Assembly: GCA_021401465.1 (NCBI GenBank)
Contig: JADDMT010000113.1
Coordinates: forward strand, 24,913 to 88,912
Reading direction: 5' to 3'
Source: Teratosphaeria epicoccoides
Lineage: Eukaryota > Ascomycota > Dothideomycetes > Mycosphaerellales > Teratosphaeriaceae
Length of the DNA: 64,000 nt
The position numbers and the translations under genes are program-made. The notes beneath the pieces are model-generated. The model made no database searches and was not told the origin of the DNA. It worked only from the letters and a program-made list of their open reading frames with translations. Each line of letters opens with the position of its first letter. Position 1 is the first letter of the stretch. Of the stretch, positions 44,980-57,744 are shown one piece after another.

Positions 44980-45531
44980 ATGTCTTCTCTTTCTACATCA
45001 CTGCCTTGTGTCATTCTAGACACTAACGCCCCTTCAACGCAGAAACGCAAACGCCGCGCGAATCGAATCTATCGTCAGGGCTAGGATAGCATGAAGTCCT
45101 GTACTTAGTGTCAAGAGCTAAAGCTTGTCTGTCAGGTACACATTTCCTCGGGGAAATGTTCGCAATGTCACTTTAGCAACTGTCGGAGTTGCGACGCGAA
45201 GGTAACAGAGGTCGAATAGAAGAAGTTAGGCGATTGGCGGAAAAGACTAATTGCCGATCTCGATCGTGCGAAGGTAGTCCTAGCCGAAGCTTCGCAGAAG
45301 ATGCTAGAGGCGCATGCGAAGGAGATGCGTCTTCGAAAACAGTTAGACGTAGTCGACCAGGAGGTCGAAGATGGTCGCGCTCTCGAGGAGCGCGAGATCA
45401 GGGAGGAGGAGGCCGAGGAACAAGCTCTTGCGCAGGCCGGGTTTCTTCTTGACCTAGATCCTTCCGCGGGTCTCGCTCTTAGTCCTACGACATGGAGCGC
45501 AATAGAGGGTTTCGCTAACTCCTCATATTAG
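44980..45531 (+). pseudogene. antisense accessory ORF of B3: Zn(II)2Cys6-like cluster plus coiled coil
   Basis: A 183-codon frame on the strand opposite to gag-pol, between pol and the 3' LTR. It runs from ATG 44980 to TAG 45531, with three internal TAGs (codons 35, 43, 80). A basic patch (QKRKRRANR, residues 21-29) precedes cysteines at 41, 44, 51, 60, 63 and 71. That is the C-X2-C-X6-C-X8-C-X2-C-X7-C spacing of GAL4-type zinc clusters, with an extra cysteine at 68. Residues about 85-150 are a long charged coiled coil (HAKEMRLRKQLDVVDQEVED). A Zn cluster followed by a coiled coil is the layout of fungal DNA-binding regulators. The frame has lost almost nothing but three likely Gln/Trp codons, so it was probably coding until recently. 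Confidence 0.65.
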
Positions 45532-48500
45532 GGTTTCCTGGATGGCGTGATAGCCAAGCCGGTCGACGGCGTCCCGCAGGAGTCTAGTCGTGGCTTAGGA
45601 TCTTCTTCCTAGGTTCGTTCCTTTCTCGAAACTTCGTATCTTTTGCTAACAGTTTCGCAGGTGTTCTATGGGTTCCTAGGTGTTCTCAGTACTCCCATAT
45701 CCTTCCCATTTTACTAAGTACTGTCGCTGTCCGTCCCGCTAGCGAGTGTCGATAATCCTTTCGACAGAGTACTCCGGTTCTTCTACTTCAGGGTCGAGTG
45801 GTAAGGGTTCTGATTGCAGTGCGGCGTCCGGCGCTACTTGTTCTAGCAGAGAGACATGGAACACAGGGTGTATTCTCATCTGCTCGGGTAGCTGTAATTC
45901 AAAATTGACTAGTCCCGTCTTGGCCTTGATCCTGAATGGTCCTAGTTTTACAGCGTCTAGTTTTTTACTCGGTTTGTCCGATTTGATGTGACGGCAGAGG
46001 AGATGCACCTTGTCCCCCTCCTTTAGAATTAGTCCCTCAATTCTCTTACGATTCGCGTACCGTGCCATGTTCTGCTAATAGAACTACAGGTCAAGTCGTG
46101 CTTCTGTTTGCAGTCAGCGTAGATGTTCTACTCGTCCGAGTGCTACTAGGTTTGGATCACTAGCTAAGACGTCTGGAATGTCTTCTATAGCTAATCCATA
46201 CGCCATCTGTAATAGCGAGAGTCCTGTCGACTCTGCCAGCGTACTATTATACGCAAGCTGTGCCATTAGCAACAATTCTACCTAGTTGTTCTGGTCCCTA
46301 TTAACATAGGATCGAAGGTACTGTTCTAACGTCTGATTTAGGCGTTCTGTCTGTCCATCTGTCTAAGGGTAGAAGGAAGTACTTAATCGATGTTTGACCT
46401 GGAATTGTCTCATTAGGGCTCTCTAGAAGTTGGAGGTAAACACGGATCCTCGATCCGTTACTAGGTCCTGTAGCATGCCGTGTAATGCTACTACCTATTT
46501 GATGAAGACATGCGCGATATCTTCAGTCTTGAAGTCTTCGCGGTAAGGGATAAATTTCCCGAACTTGGTGAATTAGTCGACTACTACCATGATCCTGTCG
46601 AAGAACTCATTAGTCGCGGGTTCTCTCGACTAAGGTAGTTTGACGATAAAATCCATAGCGAGCGATTCCTATGGCCGTTAAGGTACCTTTAGTAGTCGTA
46701 GTAGCCCATACGGTCTGTGACAGTCGTGCTTACTTCGTCGGCAAGTCACACATCGACGGACGTAGTCCTCGATTGCCTTGCTCATCCTAGGGAAGTAATA
46801 TTCTTGTCGGAGAATTTGCTTCATTTTAGACACTCCCGGGTGTCCTGCCTAAGGTACGTCGTGTCAGAGGCGTAGTAGTTCCGATCGTAAAGACGTTAGC
46901 ACGTATACTAATCCTTGAAACAGAAGGATTCCGTCTTCGTCTTCCTAATCCTCCTGTCCATCAATGTCGTCGCGGACAGCGAGTGCGGTTAGGTCATGGA
47001 TTAGGGCGTTCTTCAGGTCGTCCTGAAACCTACTAGTCCATGTAACAGTCGTGGCCGCGAGTCAGTTGACTCCTAGCGTGCCATCGCTATTTTCCTGGAG
47101 AACAGCATGTTTCTCCTACTTCACGCCCTTCATGTAGTCTGTCTAGCGGCTAAGTGCATCGGCGCGTGCGTTGTCGGTCCCCTTGCGATAGACGATCTTG
47201 CAGTTAAAACTAGAGAGCTCCTCGCTCTACCGAACCTGTCGTCAGTTTAATTCTTTCGTCGTTATGAAGTATCGCAAGTTCTCATGGTCTATGTAGACCG
47301 TGACCTAGTGCTTAGAACCTTCTAAGTAGACCCGCTAGGCCTTGTAGGCGTCTACTATGGCTAGAAGTTCTTTGTCGTAGACGTCATATCGGAGTTCTAG
47401 TCCAGACAATTTCCTCGAGTAGTAGGCGACTAGCTGTAGTCGTCTACTCGGTCCTAGTTGACTCAAGCATGCCCCGAGTGCTACGTCGGAGGCATCTGTT
47501 TCGACTATGATAGGCTTATCTAGGTCGAACACAAGTAAGATCGGCTGATCTGTAAATCGTCGCTTGAGTTCCTCGAAGGCATTCCGTTAGGCGTCGTCCT
47601 ATACGAATGGTGTATCCTTCGTCGTAAGAGTCGTAAGTAGTGCCGTGATCTTCGAATAGTTTGCCACAAATCTCCTGTAGAAGTTAGCGAATCTAAGGAA
47701 GGACTATACTTCCTTAACATTAGTCGGCGTAGGCTACTCTTTTACGACCTAGACTTTCTTAGTGTCTATCTTGATTCCATTCCATGCTACTACGTAGCTA
47801 AGGAATTGTACTTCCTGCTTATGAAACTCGCTCTTCTGCGGCTTGACCTTTAGTCAGTAGTCCTGGAGTTTCTGAAGTACCTTGCGTACGTGAGTCCTAT
47901 GTTCTTCGATCGTCCGGGAATAGACGAGGATGTCGTCTAGGTATATAACCACAAAGACGTCGAGGTACTCTCGTAGCACATTGTTGATAAATGCCTGCCA
48001 TGTGGCTAGGGCGTTTGTTAACCTAAATGGCATGACTATGTACTCGTAGTGCCTAAACCTAGTTCGGAACGTAGTCTTCCATTCTTTGCCTTCCTTAATT
48101 CGAATTCGATTATACGCTCCAGGTATGTCGAACTTCGAGAACTACATTGCTCCTTGCAGGCGGTCCTGCAATTCCGAGAGCAAAGGAAGCGGATAACTAT
48201 TCTTTATCGTGATGTCGTTTAATCCACGATAATCCACGTAGAGTCGCTAGTTATCTTCCCCCTTAGGCACAAACAGGATCGGATATCCAGCCGGGGACTG
48301 CGACTCGCGAATGAAGCCTTTCCGGAGGTTGTCTTCTAGGTATTTCCGGAGAATCTCTAGTTTCGCTGCTAATAACAGGCGAACTAATTGCTTCGTCAGT
48401 GTCTTGCCAGGGAGTAAGGGTATCCCGTAGTCCTACTCCTAGTGTTCTGGCAGAGCTTCTTGGTCGGGTTCTTCCTCGAAAAGAGTAGCGAACTCTTTAT

Positions 48501-50938
48501 ACTCATCGGGAACTGTAAATTCGACCCTGACTTCCGATTGCGTTGCTTTGACCTATAGGACGTGCACTTCCTGTTCTGGATCCTTGATGGCGGCTACTAT
48601 CTTGCTTAAAGTCATAGCACATATTTCGATCTTGCCTAGTGCGTCGTGCACTACAGGTAGAGGTATCGATCTTGAGAGTTCTAGGAACTAGATCCTCTCA
48701 TTCTTCTAGTCGATATAGGGGTTAGCGTTCCTTAGCTATGGCAACCCTAGTACTACATCCGAGCCTAGCGACTCCGTGATGTCGAACTAGAGCATCTCTC
48801 GGTAGCGTCCTATCCGCAGAGGCATCATCTTAGTCTCCTTGTCAACTATTCCTTGGTTGTACGTGACCGGCTTTCTATCGATCGCTTGTAGCGAGAAAGC
48901 ATTCGTTTTCGCCTGTAGCTTTATCCTAGCTGTCCTGGCGAACTTGGGCGTCATGAAGATTCCAGTACATCCTGAATCTATTAAGGCCCTAGCTGGCGTC
49001 TCGTCGATGTGCAACTATACTCTAAGGTTGTTCGCGTATCTGGCGCCAATCGCGGCACATTGTTGCAGCCCTGTCTAGTCTGTCCGTAGGTCTAATTTCG
49101 GCGGACCTCGTCGTTTCCCGAATAACTGTCTTCACGGACTAGTTCAGGGATCGTGCGGTCTCGGCTTCTTCTGTAAGCGTTACCGTTTTCTGGCCTAAGA
49201 GATCGTTCGCGTTCTTGGCCTCGCTGTTCCTGCGCGTTCCTTGCGTACTCCATCTTTAAATGATAGACTCGGAGTCGTAGCGCTCGTGGAATCTGAATAC
49301 CTTCGTAGGTTAGGTAGCCTCCCTAGGGCGTGAACTCTACCCCGAACGGTACAATTTCTTGGACAACTTTCTGATGCGCGTGAGGTTAAGCTACGACTAG
49401 TAGTCTCCTCAGGTGTCGTCGCATACGGTCGGCTAGTTCGTCATACTGAAGCTAGTCGACGTGTTGTACTCCATTAATCCATGGGCAAGCCTGAGCCTAC
49501 TAGTTCTATATGATCCGGATAATGTCGAGTCCGATGTCATGTGGCGGCATGGCCCATCGCTCTATGCTCTCGTCTTCCTCGGAATCAGGAATGACGGCTT
49601 CGACAAGCTCGTAGTTGTCGTCCGAACCTTCTTCTTCTTCTTCTAGTTCCTGTTCTCTCAGGACTGTCGTACTAGAAGGTGTACCCCTTAGCGCACAGAT
49701 CGACTGTGCCTTGTTTCGGCTAGGGTACTATCCGGAACCATCTTTATCACTCTTGTGAATTCGACAATCGTCGTCGTAGCACGCAGTCTAAGTAAGTGCG
49801 GCATAGTCCGGTTCTCGAGTAGCGGCGACCTTTTGCTTAGGTGCCGTCGTTGTCGCGCGAGCCTGCTCTATCCTAGGCAGCTCTTGTCGTTGCTTCTTAG
49901 CAAAACATTCGCGGGAAAAGTGTCCTTTCTTTCCGCAGTTGTGGCACTCGAGATTACTCTTGTCGAATGGCTTCTTCAGACTATTCTAGGGAGGAGAGCC
50001 CTTCTGCGGCTTTCCTCGGGGTCTATTCCTCGGACGCCCCTTAGTCGCATCTAACTCCATAGGTTGGAGACCGTAGTAATCGCTTCGCCATTTCAGTGCC
50101 AATCGTTAGACCTTATGGTTAGCCTGCGCCGGCTTGCGATTTCCATGTTGTCGTTCTTGCTGTCATTCCTAGATGCAATTATCGATTCTAATCGCGAGAT
50201 CGCTCATTTCCTTGAATGTCGTTAGCCGATCTCCTCGGGCAATTTCATCTTTAACCGTCTCCTTTAGTCCCTAGTAGAACTAAGCGGCTAAAGCGTTATC
50301 ATTCTAGTCGACTCGAGCAGAGAGGGTCTGAAAGTCCGCGCAGTACTTCGTGGCGGAACCCTTCTGCTAGATTCCTAGGAGAGCTCTTTCGGCCTCTTGT
50401 TGCTCATTACCGAGCCTGAACGCTTCGCGTAATGCCTTAAACAAAGACTTGTCTGAGTTAAGAATCTCCCTAGTTGTCGTCTTCCTGGCTTTGGCGCTGC
50501 TAACGTGATCCAGATAATCCGTTAGATAAGGCTAGATAAACTCGAACGCCGGTCCCTTCAGGTAAGAGACAATGTACATCATTCGCTTATGATGTGTCGT
50601 AAACCGTTCCGTATCCACGTTAAATGCTAACTGGCATTATAGGATAAACATCTCGACTTAAGATCGTTGTCCTGTAAACTCTGTAGGGCTTCCTATCTTG
50701 AAGCTGTTGTTGCCATGTCTATTCCCGGTAGTTAAACCTGCGACGGATGCTAGAGCTATCTCGCTAAGGTGAATGGATTTGAGCTACTACGTGATTTGAG
50801 GTATAGCGGCAACTTGTTCTCGTAGTGTTAGTTGACTGTCGCTAGAGCTTAAACTGACAGTTGAAGAACTACTTGACATAGGCGTATGTTAAGCGCTCGC
50901 CGAGTCTCCTGATGCTTCCCTAGAAGTAGTGCTCAAAA

Positions 50939-51428
50939 TGTCATAAGGGTAGGTGCCGATAGTAGGAAGGTGACTAGGTGTTAGACTCGGGAGCTGTGAA
51001 GAATATCGACAATAGTAGTTGACCTTGTAACTGACTCTCCTCTAAGCAAGAGAGGATTAAATTGAGATTAAGCACGAAGCTCCTAACTGCCTGTCCTAAA
51101 GCCATCCCTATATACTAGAGAGCGACAGAGCAGCTCTGTTAGATCTGTCGATAGACCCGACAGATCCGTGTCTGTAGATCTGTGGACTAACCCCACAGAT
51201 CTAAGGTTCTGTCATTACATGACAGATCCCTTCTTCCTTGTAAGCCCATGGATCTGTAGACTAACCCTACAGATCCGGGGATCTGTCCTCACGTGACAGA
51301 TCCTTTCTTCTATAACTATGCCTATGACTCATAGTACTCCCATGACAGTACTATGACTCATAGCACTTAGGACCTACATGATCCTGTATCCTACAGTACT
51401 CCGGACAGTACTCCTGACACTCATGACA
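50939..51428 (-). repeat. B3 5' LTR
   Basis: 490 bp, equal in length to the other LTR of B3, ending ATGACA before the ACTAT duplication. Confidence 0.85.
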
Positions 51429-51495
51429 ACTATGACTCATAGCACTTAGGACCCTCATGATCCTGTGACTCATAGTACTCCTGACACTCATGACA
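51429..51495 (-). repeat. B2 5' LTR, part 2
   Basis: Begins with the duplicated ACTAT and completes the B2 LTR (ending CTCATGACA at 51495). Removal of B3 restores one LTR of about 477 bp. It abuts the pol gene of element C. Confidence 0.8.
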
Positions 51496-54420
51496 CTAGA
51501 GCGTTAGTTATGTTCGTCCTGAAGAAGGACAACATACTCCGCCTATACGTTAACTATAGGGGCCTTAACGTAGTAACCTAGAAGAACCGCTGCCCCCTAC
51601 TACTTATTAGCGAGACGCTTGACCGCCTTAGTCGCGCTGCTATCTTCTTGTCTATTGACTTGAAGGACGCCTACTACTAGATACCGAGCCGGAAGGGCGA
51701 CAAGTAGAAGACTACATTCTAAACGTAGTATAGATACTTCGAGTATATAGTGATGCCATTTAGCTTGACTAACGTACTAGTAACGTTCTAAGCGTATATT
51801 AACAGGGCCCTAGCCGGCCTCGTTAACACCTGCTACGTAGTATATTTAGACGATATACTAGTCTACTCTAACTCGAAGGAGGAGTATATTCGGCACCTAA
51901 GGATAGTACTCGAATAGCTCTACAAGTTCGCTCTATACGCGAACCTAAAGAAGTGCTTATTCCTCACGGATAGGATTAAGTTTCTTGGATACATCGTCTC
52001 TACGGAAGGAGTTATCATAGATGACTAAAGGGTGTCTGTAATTACGGAGTAGCTATAGCCAACTACCCTCCGAGAAGTGCAGGTATTCCTAGGGTTTACT
52101 AACTTCTACCGCAGATTCATATAGTCCTACTCGAAGATCGTGGCCCCCCTTATAGCCCTCGCAAAGGGCGCGATTCGAGGAAAAAAGCCAGGGATAGTGC
52201 CTTAGGAGGAGGCTTAGAGCAAGGCTTTCTCTAAACTTAAAGCAGCTTTCTAAACTACGCCTATACTTCGGCACTTTGACCCTGCTACGAAGATCCGAAT
52301 AGAGACTAATGCTTCAAAATTCGCAATAGCCGCGATTATATCGCAGCTCTAGTCGCACGAAGGCAGTACGTAATAGTACCTAATTGCCTTCTAGTCGCGG
52401 AAGATGCAGGGCGCTAAGCTTAACTATAAGACTTACGACTAAGAGCTTTTAGCTATTGTTGACGGCTTCAAGGAGTACCGACACTACCTTAAAGGCGCAG
52501 CGTACCCTATTAAGGTGCTTACTAACTATAACAACCTTCGCGGCTTCATAGGAGTAAAGCAGCTACGTAGTCGGCAAGTAAGGTAGGCGACTTTCCTCGC
52601 TAGCTTTGACTTCGTTATCTAGCATCGTTCTAGAAAGACGAATCTAGCTAATAGTCCTTCGCGACGACTAGACTACGACACTAGGGAGTAGGGTAACTAA
52701 CAGCTTCTCCCTACACTGCAAACGAAGCTTGTAGTTTAGGGCGGCGATCTGTCGTTAGCTGCTCTTGTAGGTCGACTGCGGGTCTAATAGGGCCTTATAG
52801 CCTCCGCTAGCGACGAACCCTCCTATCTAGCAGTTATAGCGACCGCGTCTAGCTCGATCCGTGCGGTAGTTAACTAGCTCATATGTAGTAAGCATGCGAT
52901 GTCTAAAGAACCCTTTAAAGAAGTCTCGAGACTTATTCAGCAGTTACAAGAGCGAGAACCGGAGTTAATTAATAAGGGTGTAGCCCTCTAGGACACTGCA
53001 GGTAGTCCGAACTACTAGATCAAGTCAGGCGACTTGTAGTACTTTGACAATAGGCTCTATGTACCTGCTAACTACGCGCTCTGTTTGTAGCTCCTCTGTA
53101 TTTATCATGACAATGAACTCGCGGGCCATTTTGGCGCAGAGAAGACAATCGTACTTCTCGGACGCAAATACTAGTAGCTAACGCTAGAACAGGATGTCTC
53201 TAACTACGTCAAATCCTGCTAGACGTGCTAGGTTAGCAAATCTCGGCGCTACTGCCCCTAAGGCAATGCTTAGGTGCTCCTACTACTAGAGAGACTATAG
53301 CAAGACTTGACTATAGATTTTATTACTAATTTGCTGCTAGCAAAGTAGAGAGGCAATGTAGTTAATGCTGTCCTTGTAGTAGTTAACTAATACTCTAAGA
53401 TGAATGTCTTCATCCTATATACGAAAAGGTAGACAAGTGGCAAGCTTGCGCGACTACTTTGCGACAAAGTCGTATAGCGCTTTAGTGTCCCCTGAAGTAT
53501 CCTATTAGATCGAGGTTCTGTCTTTACTAGTAAATACTAGCAAGAATTTGTGTTTAAGGCGCGTGTTAAGTACCGCCTAAGTACAGCATTCTATGTACAG
53601 ACTAATAGTTAGACTAAACGTATGAACTAGACTCTTAAGTAGTACCTTTAGTACTACTACGCTAAGAACCAGGATGCCTAGGCCGACGTAATTCCTATGG
53701 CGGAATTTGCAGTTAATAACAGTATGCATGCTACTATGCGCATGTCGCCATTTTAGATTCTTTATAGCTTTGATCTAGAAATACACCTAGAACCGCCTTA
53801 GGACGAGTCTTCTAAGGAGAGGGTGCTAGCCGCCGCAGAATTAGCGCGGCGTATACGCGAGGTATATTTAGTGCTAATAGAATACTAGAAAAAGGCCTTA
53901 GAATCCTAGATTAAACATAATAACGCCTATGCTAAACCGATGTAGTACGTAGTTAGTACGAAGGTGTTACTGTTAACGAAGAATCTCAAGCTAAAACTTC
54001 TAAGCAAGAAGATAACGCCAAGGTTTGTCGGACCCTTCCGGATACGCGACGTAATAGGCTCGCAGGCGTACTAGCTATCGTTACTATTATCGTATTATGT
54101 GCATGACGTCTTCTATGTATCTCTACTTAAACTATAGGTATAGCGCGAGGGCGAAGAGCCTGCGGACCTAATGCTAGTAGCAGAAGAGAACGAAGAGTAG
54201 GAAGTCAAGGGTATTAAGGACAGTATGCGGCGTAAAGGCGTAACGTACTATCTAGTAAAGTAGAAAGGATACCTACCTAAGTACACATAATAGGTTCTAG
54301 CCGAAGACTACAAGAACGCTCTAGAAGCTATTCGCGAGTTCGAAGAGCGGAGGAGGCATAAGCAGGGCTTAAGAAGGTCGATTCGTAGGAAGATGAGAGT
54401 TTTAGAGCAGAATTCTTAAC
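51496..54420 (+). mobile_element. pol of a second Gypsy chromovirus, element C (5' half missing)
   Basis: The forward frame, read through stops, begins inside the reverse transcriptase (MFVLKKDN...), so protease and gag are gone. RT YLDD is at 51841-51852, RNase H around 52,260-52,500, the integrase HHCC zinc region around 53,100-53,225, the DDE core around 53,310-53,760 and a chromodomain around 54,205-54,345 (YLVKWKGYLPKYT-like). It is distinct in sequence from family B. Stops are mainly TAG/TAA. The missing 5' half is not recognisable to the left of B1, so a deletion or rearrangement accompanied the nested insertions. Confidence 0.8.
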
Positions 54421-54489
54421 ACATGTATGTAGCGCATAACGCGCGAAGTAACAACGAGAAGCAAACGCCCTACTTATATATTATTAATG

Positions 54490-56047
54490 CCTAAAGGCAT
54501 ACCTAGAATAAACCTAAGAAGAACAAGAGACATGCTCGGATTAGCTTCGTAGCTAATGCTTAGCGACTACTAGTTAGGGGCTTCCTAACCGAACCTGAAG
54601 CAGGAGAGTCTTTCTTGTTATAGTCTGCTAGGGACTACCGACCTGCACGGGGTCTACTAAACACCCCGAAGCGACTATGAGTAACAGGAGTAGCAACGCC
54701 ATAAAGAGAGGCTAGCATCTTCTTCTTTAATAGGATGCGAGGGAGCTCGTCTTTAGAGCCTATAGTAGCTAGAGAGCTAGCGACACCCTTACCGCGCCTA
54801 GTCGTAACGACTACCTTATCCTTAGCATTAGAAGGCGAAGAGACTTAAGCGCGCTTATGGCTGTTACGCTCGGCCCTCGAGATTATCTTACACTTCTTGA
54901 CACGAGTGTCGACTACATCATCGGACTTAGTGTCCTCCTTAGGCGTAACTAGTATGGTGACACTACAGCGCGAAGGGATCACGTTAGGACCGAAAGTATC
55001 CTAGACGTCGTCATCCTCCTCATCCTCAAAGATCTGGCCTAGAGGCTTGTACCTTAGCGTCTTGACAGATGCAGTGCAGATTGCAAGCAGGGAAGGTTCG
55101 GCTTCCTCGTCGCTAACCTTAATTTTAGCCCTAGCCTTCTTCTTCTTCTTAGACAGTAGCGCCGAGGCAGCGTAAGCGGCGGCGCTACAATGTGTTAGCT
55201 GTACGCACGCGACAGGATTCGAGTAAGTAACTTACGGCTTAGTCCTTAGGACTAGCTTAGAGGCAGGCTGTCTCTCGGTATAGCGCTAGGGCGTAGCCTT
55301 AGCGGCAGGAACAGTGAATTGCTTGATGACCTTTTTGCGGATTATCTACGTCTTAAAGTCATCGTTAATAGAGGCAAGGGCCCCGAGTTGCTGACGCTAA
55401 CAGCTAGTCAGATACTTCTCGACGCTAACGTTAGCCTAGCGGAGAAAGTTAGCATTTATACTTAGAGGGTACCTACACTATATGCGTACTATGGCAAAGG
55501 TCTCGACACTAACGGTTAGTACCTTTAAGATCTTCTAGACTTAGTCTGCAATTAGACCTAGACAAACGTTTTTGCCTGTTAGTAGACAGTCGAAGCAAAC
55601 ACTGCTATGAGAACGGTTAGCAGTCGCGGTAAAGCACGAGAGGGCGCTAAGTAGGTAGGCGAGTACCTTACGGTACTTAGCCTGTAGCCTGTTCATAGTC
55701 AGAGTGCCTTTAGTAATCCCCTTATTACGCGTACTCTAGAAGTCATTAATGTTACGGCAGAGCTAGTTATACTTGCTATACACCTCTTCAGGGAGGTCTT
55801 AGCATTTTTGATGCTTGCTATTATAGTTGACATAATTGCAGTAGACACCGCCCTTATTAAATCCGCTAACGTAGATCTCGGCTACGCTTCAGTTAGTACA
55901 AGTTACGCATACCTTGCGGGTAGGGGACGCCTTACTAACACGCGGAGGAGAGATGTGTGCAGCTTGGCTACTAAGGTTATCAAGGCATTGTTAACATGAG
56001 CGACAATCGCAGGCAGAGCGAGTAGCGTCGAACTTAGTCTGTAGCAT
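54490..56047 (-). pseudogene. antisense accessory ORF of element C
   Basis: About 520 codons on the strand opposite to pol, lying between the chromodomain and the presumed 3' LTR. A single frame can be followed from ATG 56047 through scattered TAG/TAA and one TGA with no evident frameshift. The N-terminus is cysteine-rich (CDCRSC; VCVTC; GGVYCNYVNYN; later SVCFDCLLTGKNVC). The C-terminal half is basic and acidic by turns, with a LLSKKKKKARAKIKV stretch and an acidic EDEDDD run. I do not recognise the family. It is unrelated in visible sequence to the antisense ORF of B3, but it has the same position and orientation. The 3' limit is uncertain. Confidence 0.5.
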
Positions 56048-56320
56048 ATAAGCTATTATAGCTAAGACAGGTTAATTGATCTTGATTAATTGATTAAAGA
56101 AGAAGAAGCTCTAGTATAGACCCGCAGACAAGGCAAGGCGCAAGCTAAGCGAAATAGGAGCACAGGTCGATGTTAGTATCTTAGAACAGGAAGTTTAGGA
56201 AAGCGACGAGGTTTTTATACCCTCTAACAGCCCCCCTGTTACCTACCGCAACTGTTAAGCTAGTGACTTAAACTACATGCGCAGAGTACCTGCCTTTAGT
56301 TGACTTATAAGGGGACTAAA

Positions 56321-56820
56321 TGATGCAATAACGGATAACGCGGCTGTTACGCATGTGCGCTAACTACACTCGTGCTAGCCTACTAGCATGAAAATGTGGC
56401 GAGGCCTACGCTAGGAGCGCGCTCCTACTGTTTCGAGCGGCGCGCGTAGAGCGTCCGCGTACTTTCCTACTACCCTAAGGCTCTGCGACATGTTCTTCAT
56501 AGTCACGACTAAATAGGGACAGCCAAGCTACTTGGCGAGGCTAGCGCGTATGCTCGCCTTATCATTTCAAGGATTAACTAAAGTACGTACTCGTAGTTTC
56601 CTGATATCTTGATCCGCATGTAAAGCGAAGGTGTTACGAAGCCGCCTAACATGTAACAGATTAAAACCCGCTCAAGTTAGCAGCCTCCGCCCTGTACTCG
56701 CTACGAAGGTGTTAAGGTATATGTATGACACATGTTACGTAGGCTATCTACCTATTTACTCTTGCGCGGTATAAGTGTGCTACATCCTGTACCCTATACG
56801 TTCTGCGTGCATTACTCGGT
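56321..56820 (+). repeat. presumed 3' LTR of element C, first part
   Basis: Starts TGATGCAATAACGG directly after a purine tract (AAGGGGACTAAA), as expected for a 3' LTR. Collinear with the AT-rich copy at 26813-27323. Confidence 0.65.
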
Positions 56821-57216
56821 AAGGCTAGGGACATCCTCATAGGAGGAGGGGTAGTAATACGGTTAATGCTAGGGGGCTATTAGAGCCGCATAGGTTCCGA
56901 TGCCCGCCCTTAGCATGTAGTGACCCTGCTATACATAGCAAGGGGGTCCTTTGTACATACGTTAGCTCGTATGTCATCCAAGTAGGATTAGTAGTCGACG
57001 TAGGACGCCCCTACGTTGCTAACCCTACAGTACCCCTGCGGGGTTAGGCTCAGACATGCTTTCCCTAATTAAGGAGTGTCGGGGGTTATAAGTACCCTTA
57101 GCGCTACCTCTGCAATAAGCAGAAAGCAGCGCTGTCTTGTACCTACAGAAAGGTCGGATTACTCTGTCACACTACAAGATATTTTCATATCATATAGCAT
57201 ATACATCTATATTACT
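56821..57216 (+). repeat. possible remainder of the element C LTR
   Basis: Unique here, GC-balanced, with AATAAG near 57,112. It ends where the family B fragment begins. It could be the R/U5 part of the same LTR or unrelated sequence. Confidence 0.35.
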
Positions 57217-57744
57217 AACAGCTGAAGAACTACTTAACATAGGCGTATGTTAAGCGCTTGACAAGTCCCCTAATGCTTCCTTAGAAGTAGTACTCAAAAT
57301 GTTATAAGGGTAGGTGCTAATAGCAGGAAGGAGATCAGGTGTTAGACTCGCAGAGCTGTGAAGAATATCGATAATAGCAATTAACCTTGTAACTCTCTCC
57401 TCTAAGCAAGAGAGGATTAACTAAGAATTAAGCATGAAGCTCCTAACTGCCTGTCTAGAAGCTATCCCTATATAATAGAGAGATAGGGCAGCTCTGTTAG
57501 ATCTGTCGACAGACCTAATAGATCTTTGTCTGTAGATCTGTAGACTAACCCTATAGATCCGAGAGTCTGTCCTCCTATAACAGATCCCTTCTCCCCTATA
57601 GGCCTATAGATCTGTAGACTAACCCTACAGATCTAGGGATCTGTCCTCACATGACAGATCCTTTCTCCTATGACTATGCTATGACTTATAGCACTTAGGA
57701 CACTTATGATCCTGTAACTCATAGTACTCCTAACACTCATGACA
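57217..57744 (-). mobile_element. B4: family B fragment with LTR
   Basis: About 80 bp of internal leader sequence followed by an LTR at 57300-57744 (445 bp). The rest of the element is absent on the left. The right end (ATGACA) abuts a Tc1/mariner remnant. Confidence 0.75.

Larger units (their letters stand above)
44411..51428 (-). mobile_element. complete but mutated Gypsy chromovirus B3, nested in B2
   Basis: 7,018 bp on the reverse strand with two 490-bp LTRs (44411-44900 and 50939-51428), each TGTCAT...ATGACA, flanked by the 5-bp duplication ACTAT (44406-44410 and 51429-51433). A purine tract (AAGAGGGGGATAG read on the reverse strand) borders the 3' LTR. Pol pieces remain open: chromodomain linker 45739-46068, RNase H 47335-47532, and protease 48787-49014 with LIDSGCTG. 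Gag lies at about 49,900-50,900. It is less mutated than B1 and B2, consistent with a younger insertion. An opposite-strand ORF is annotated separately. Confidence 0.9.
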
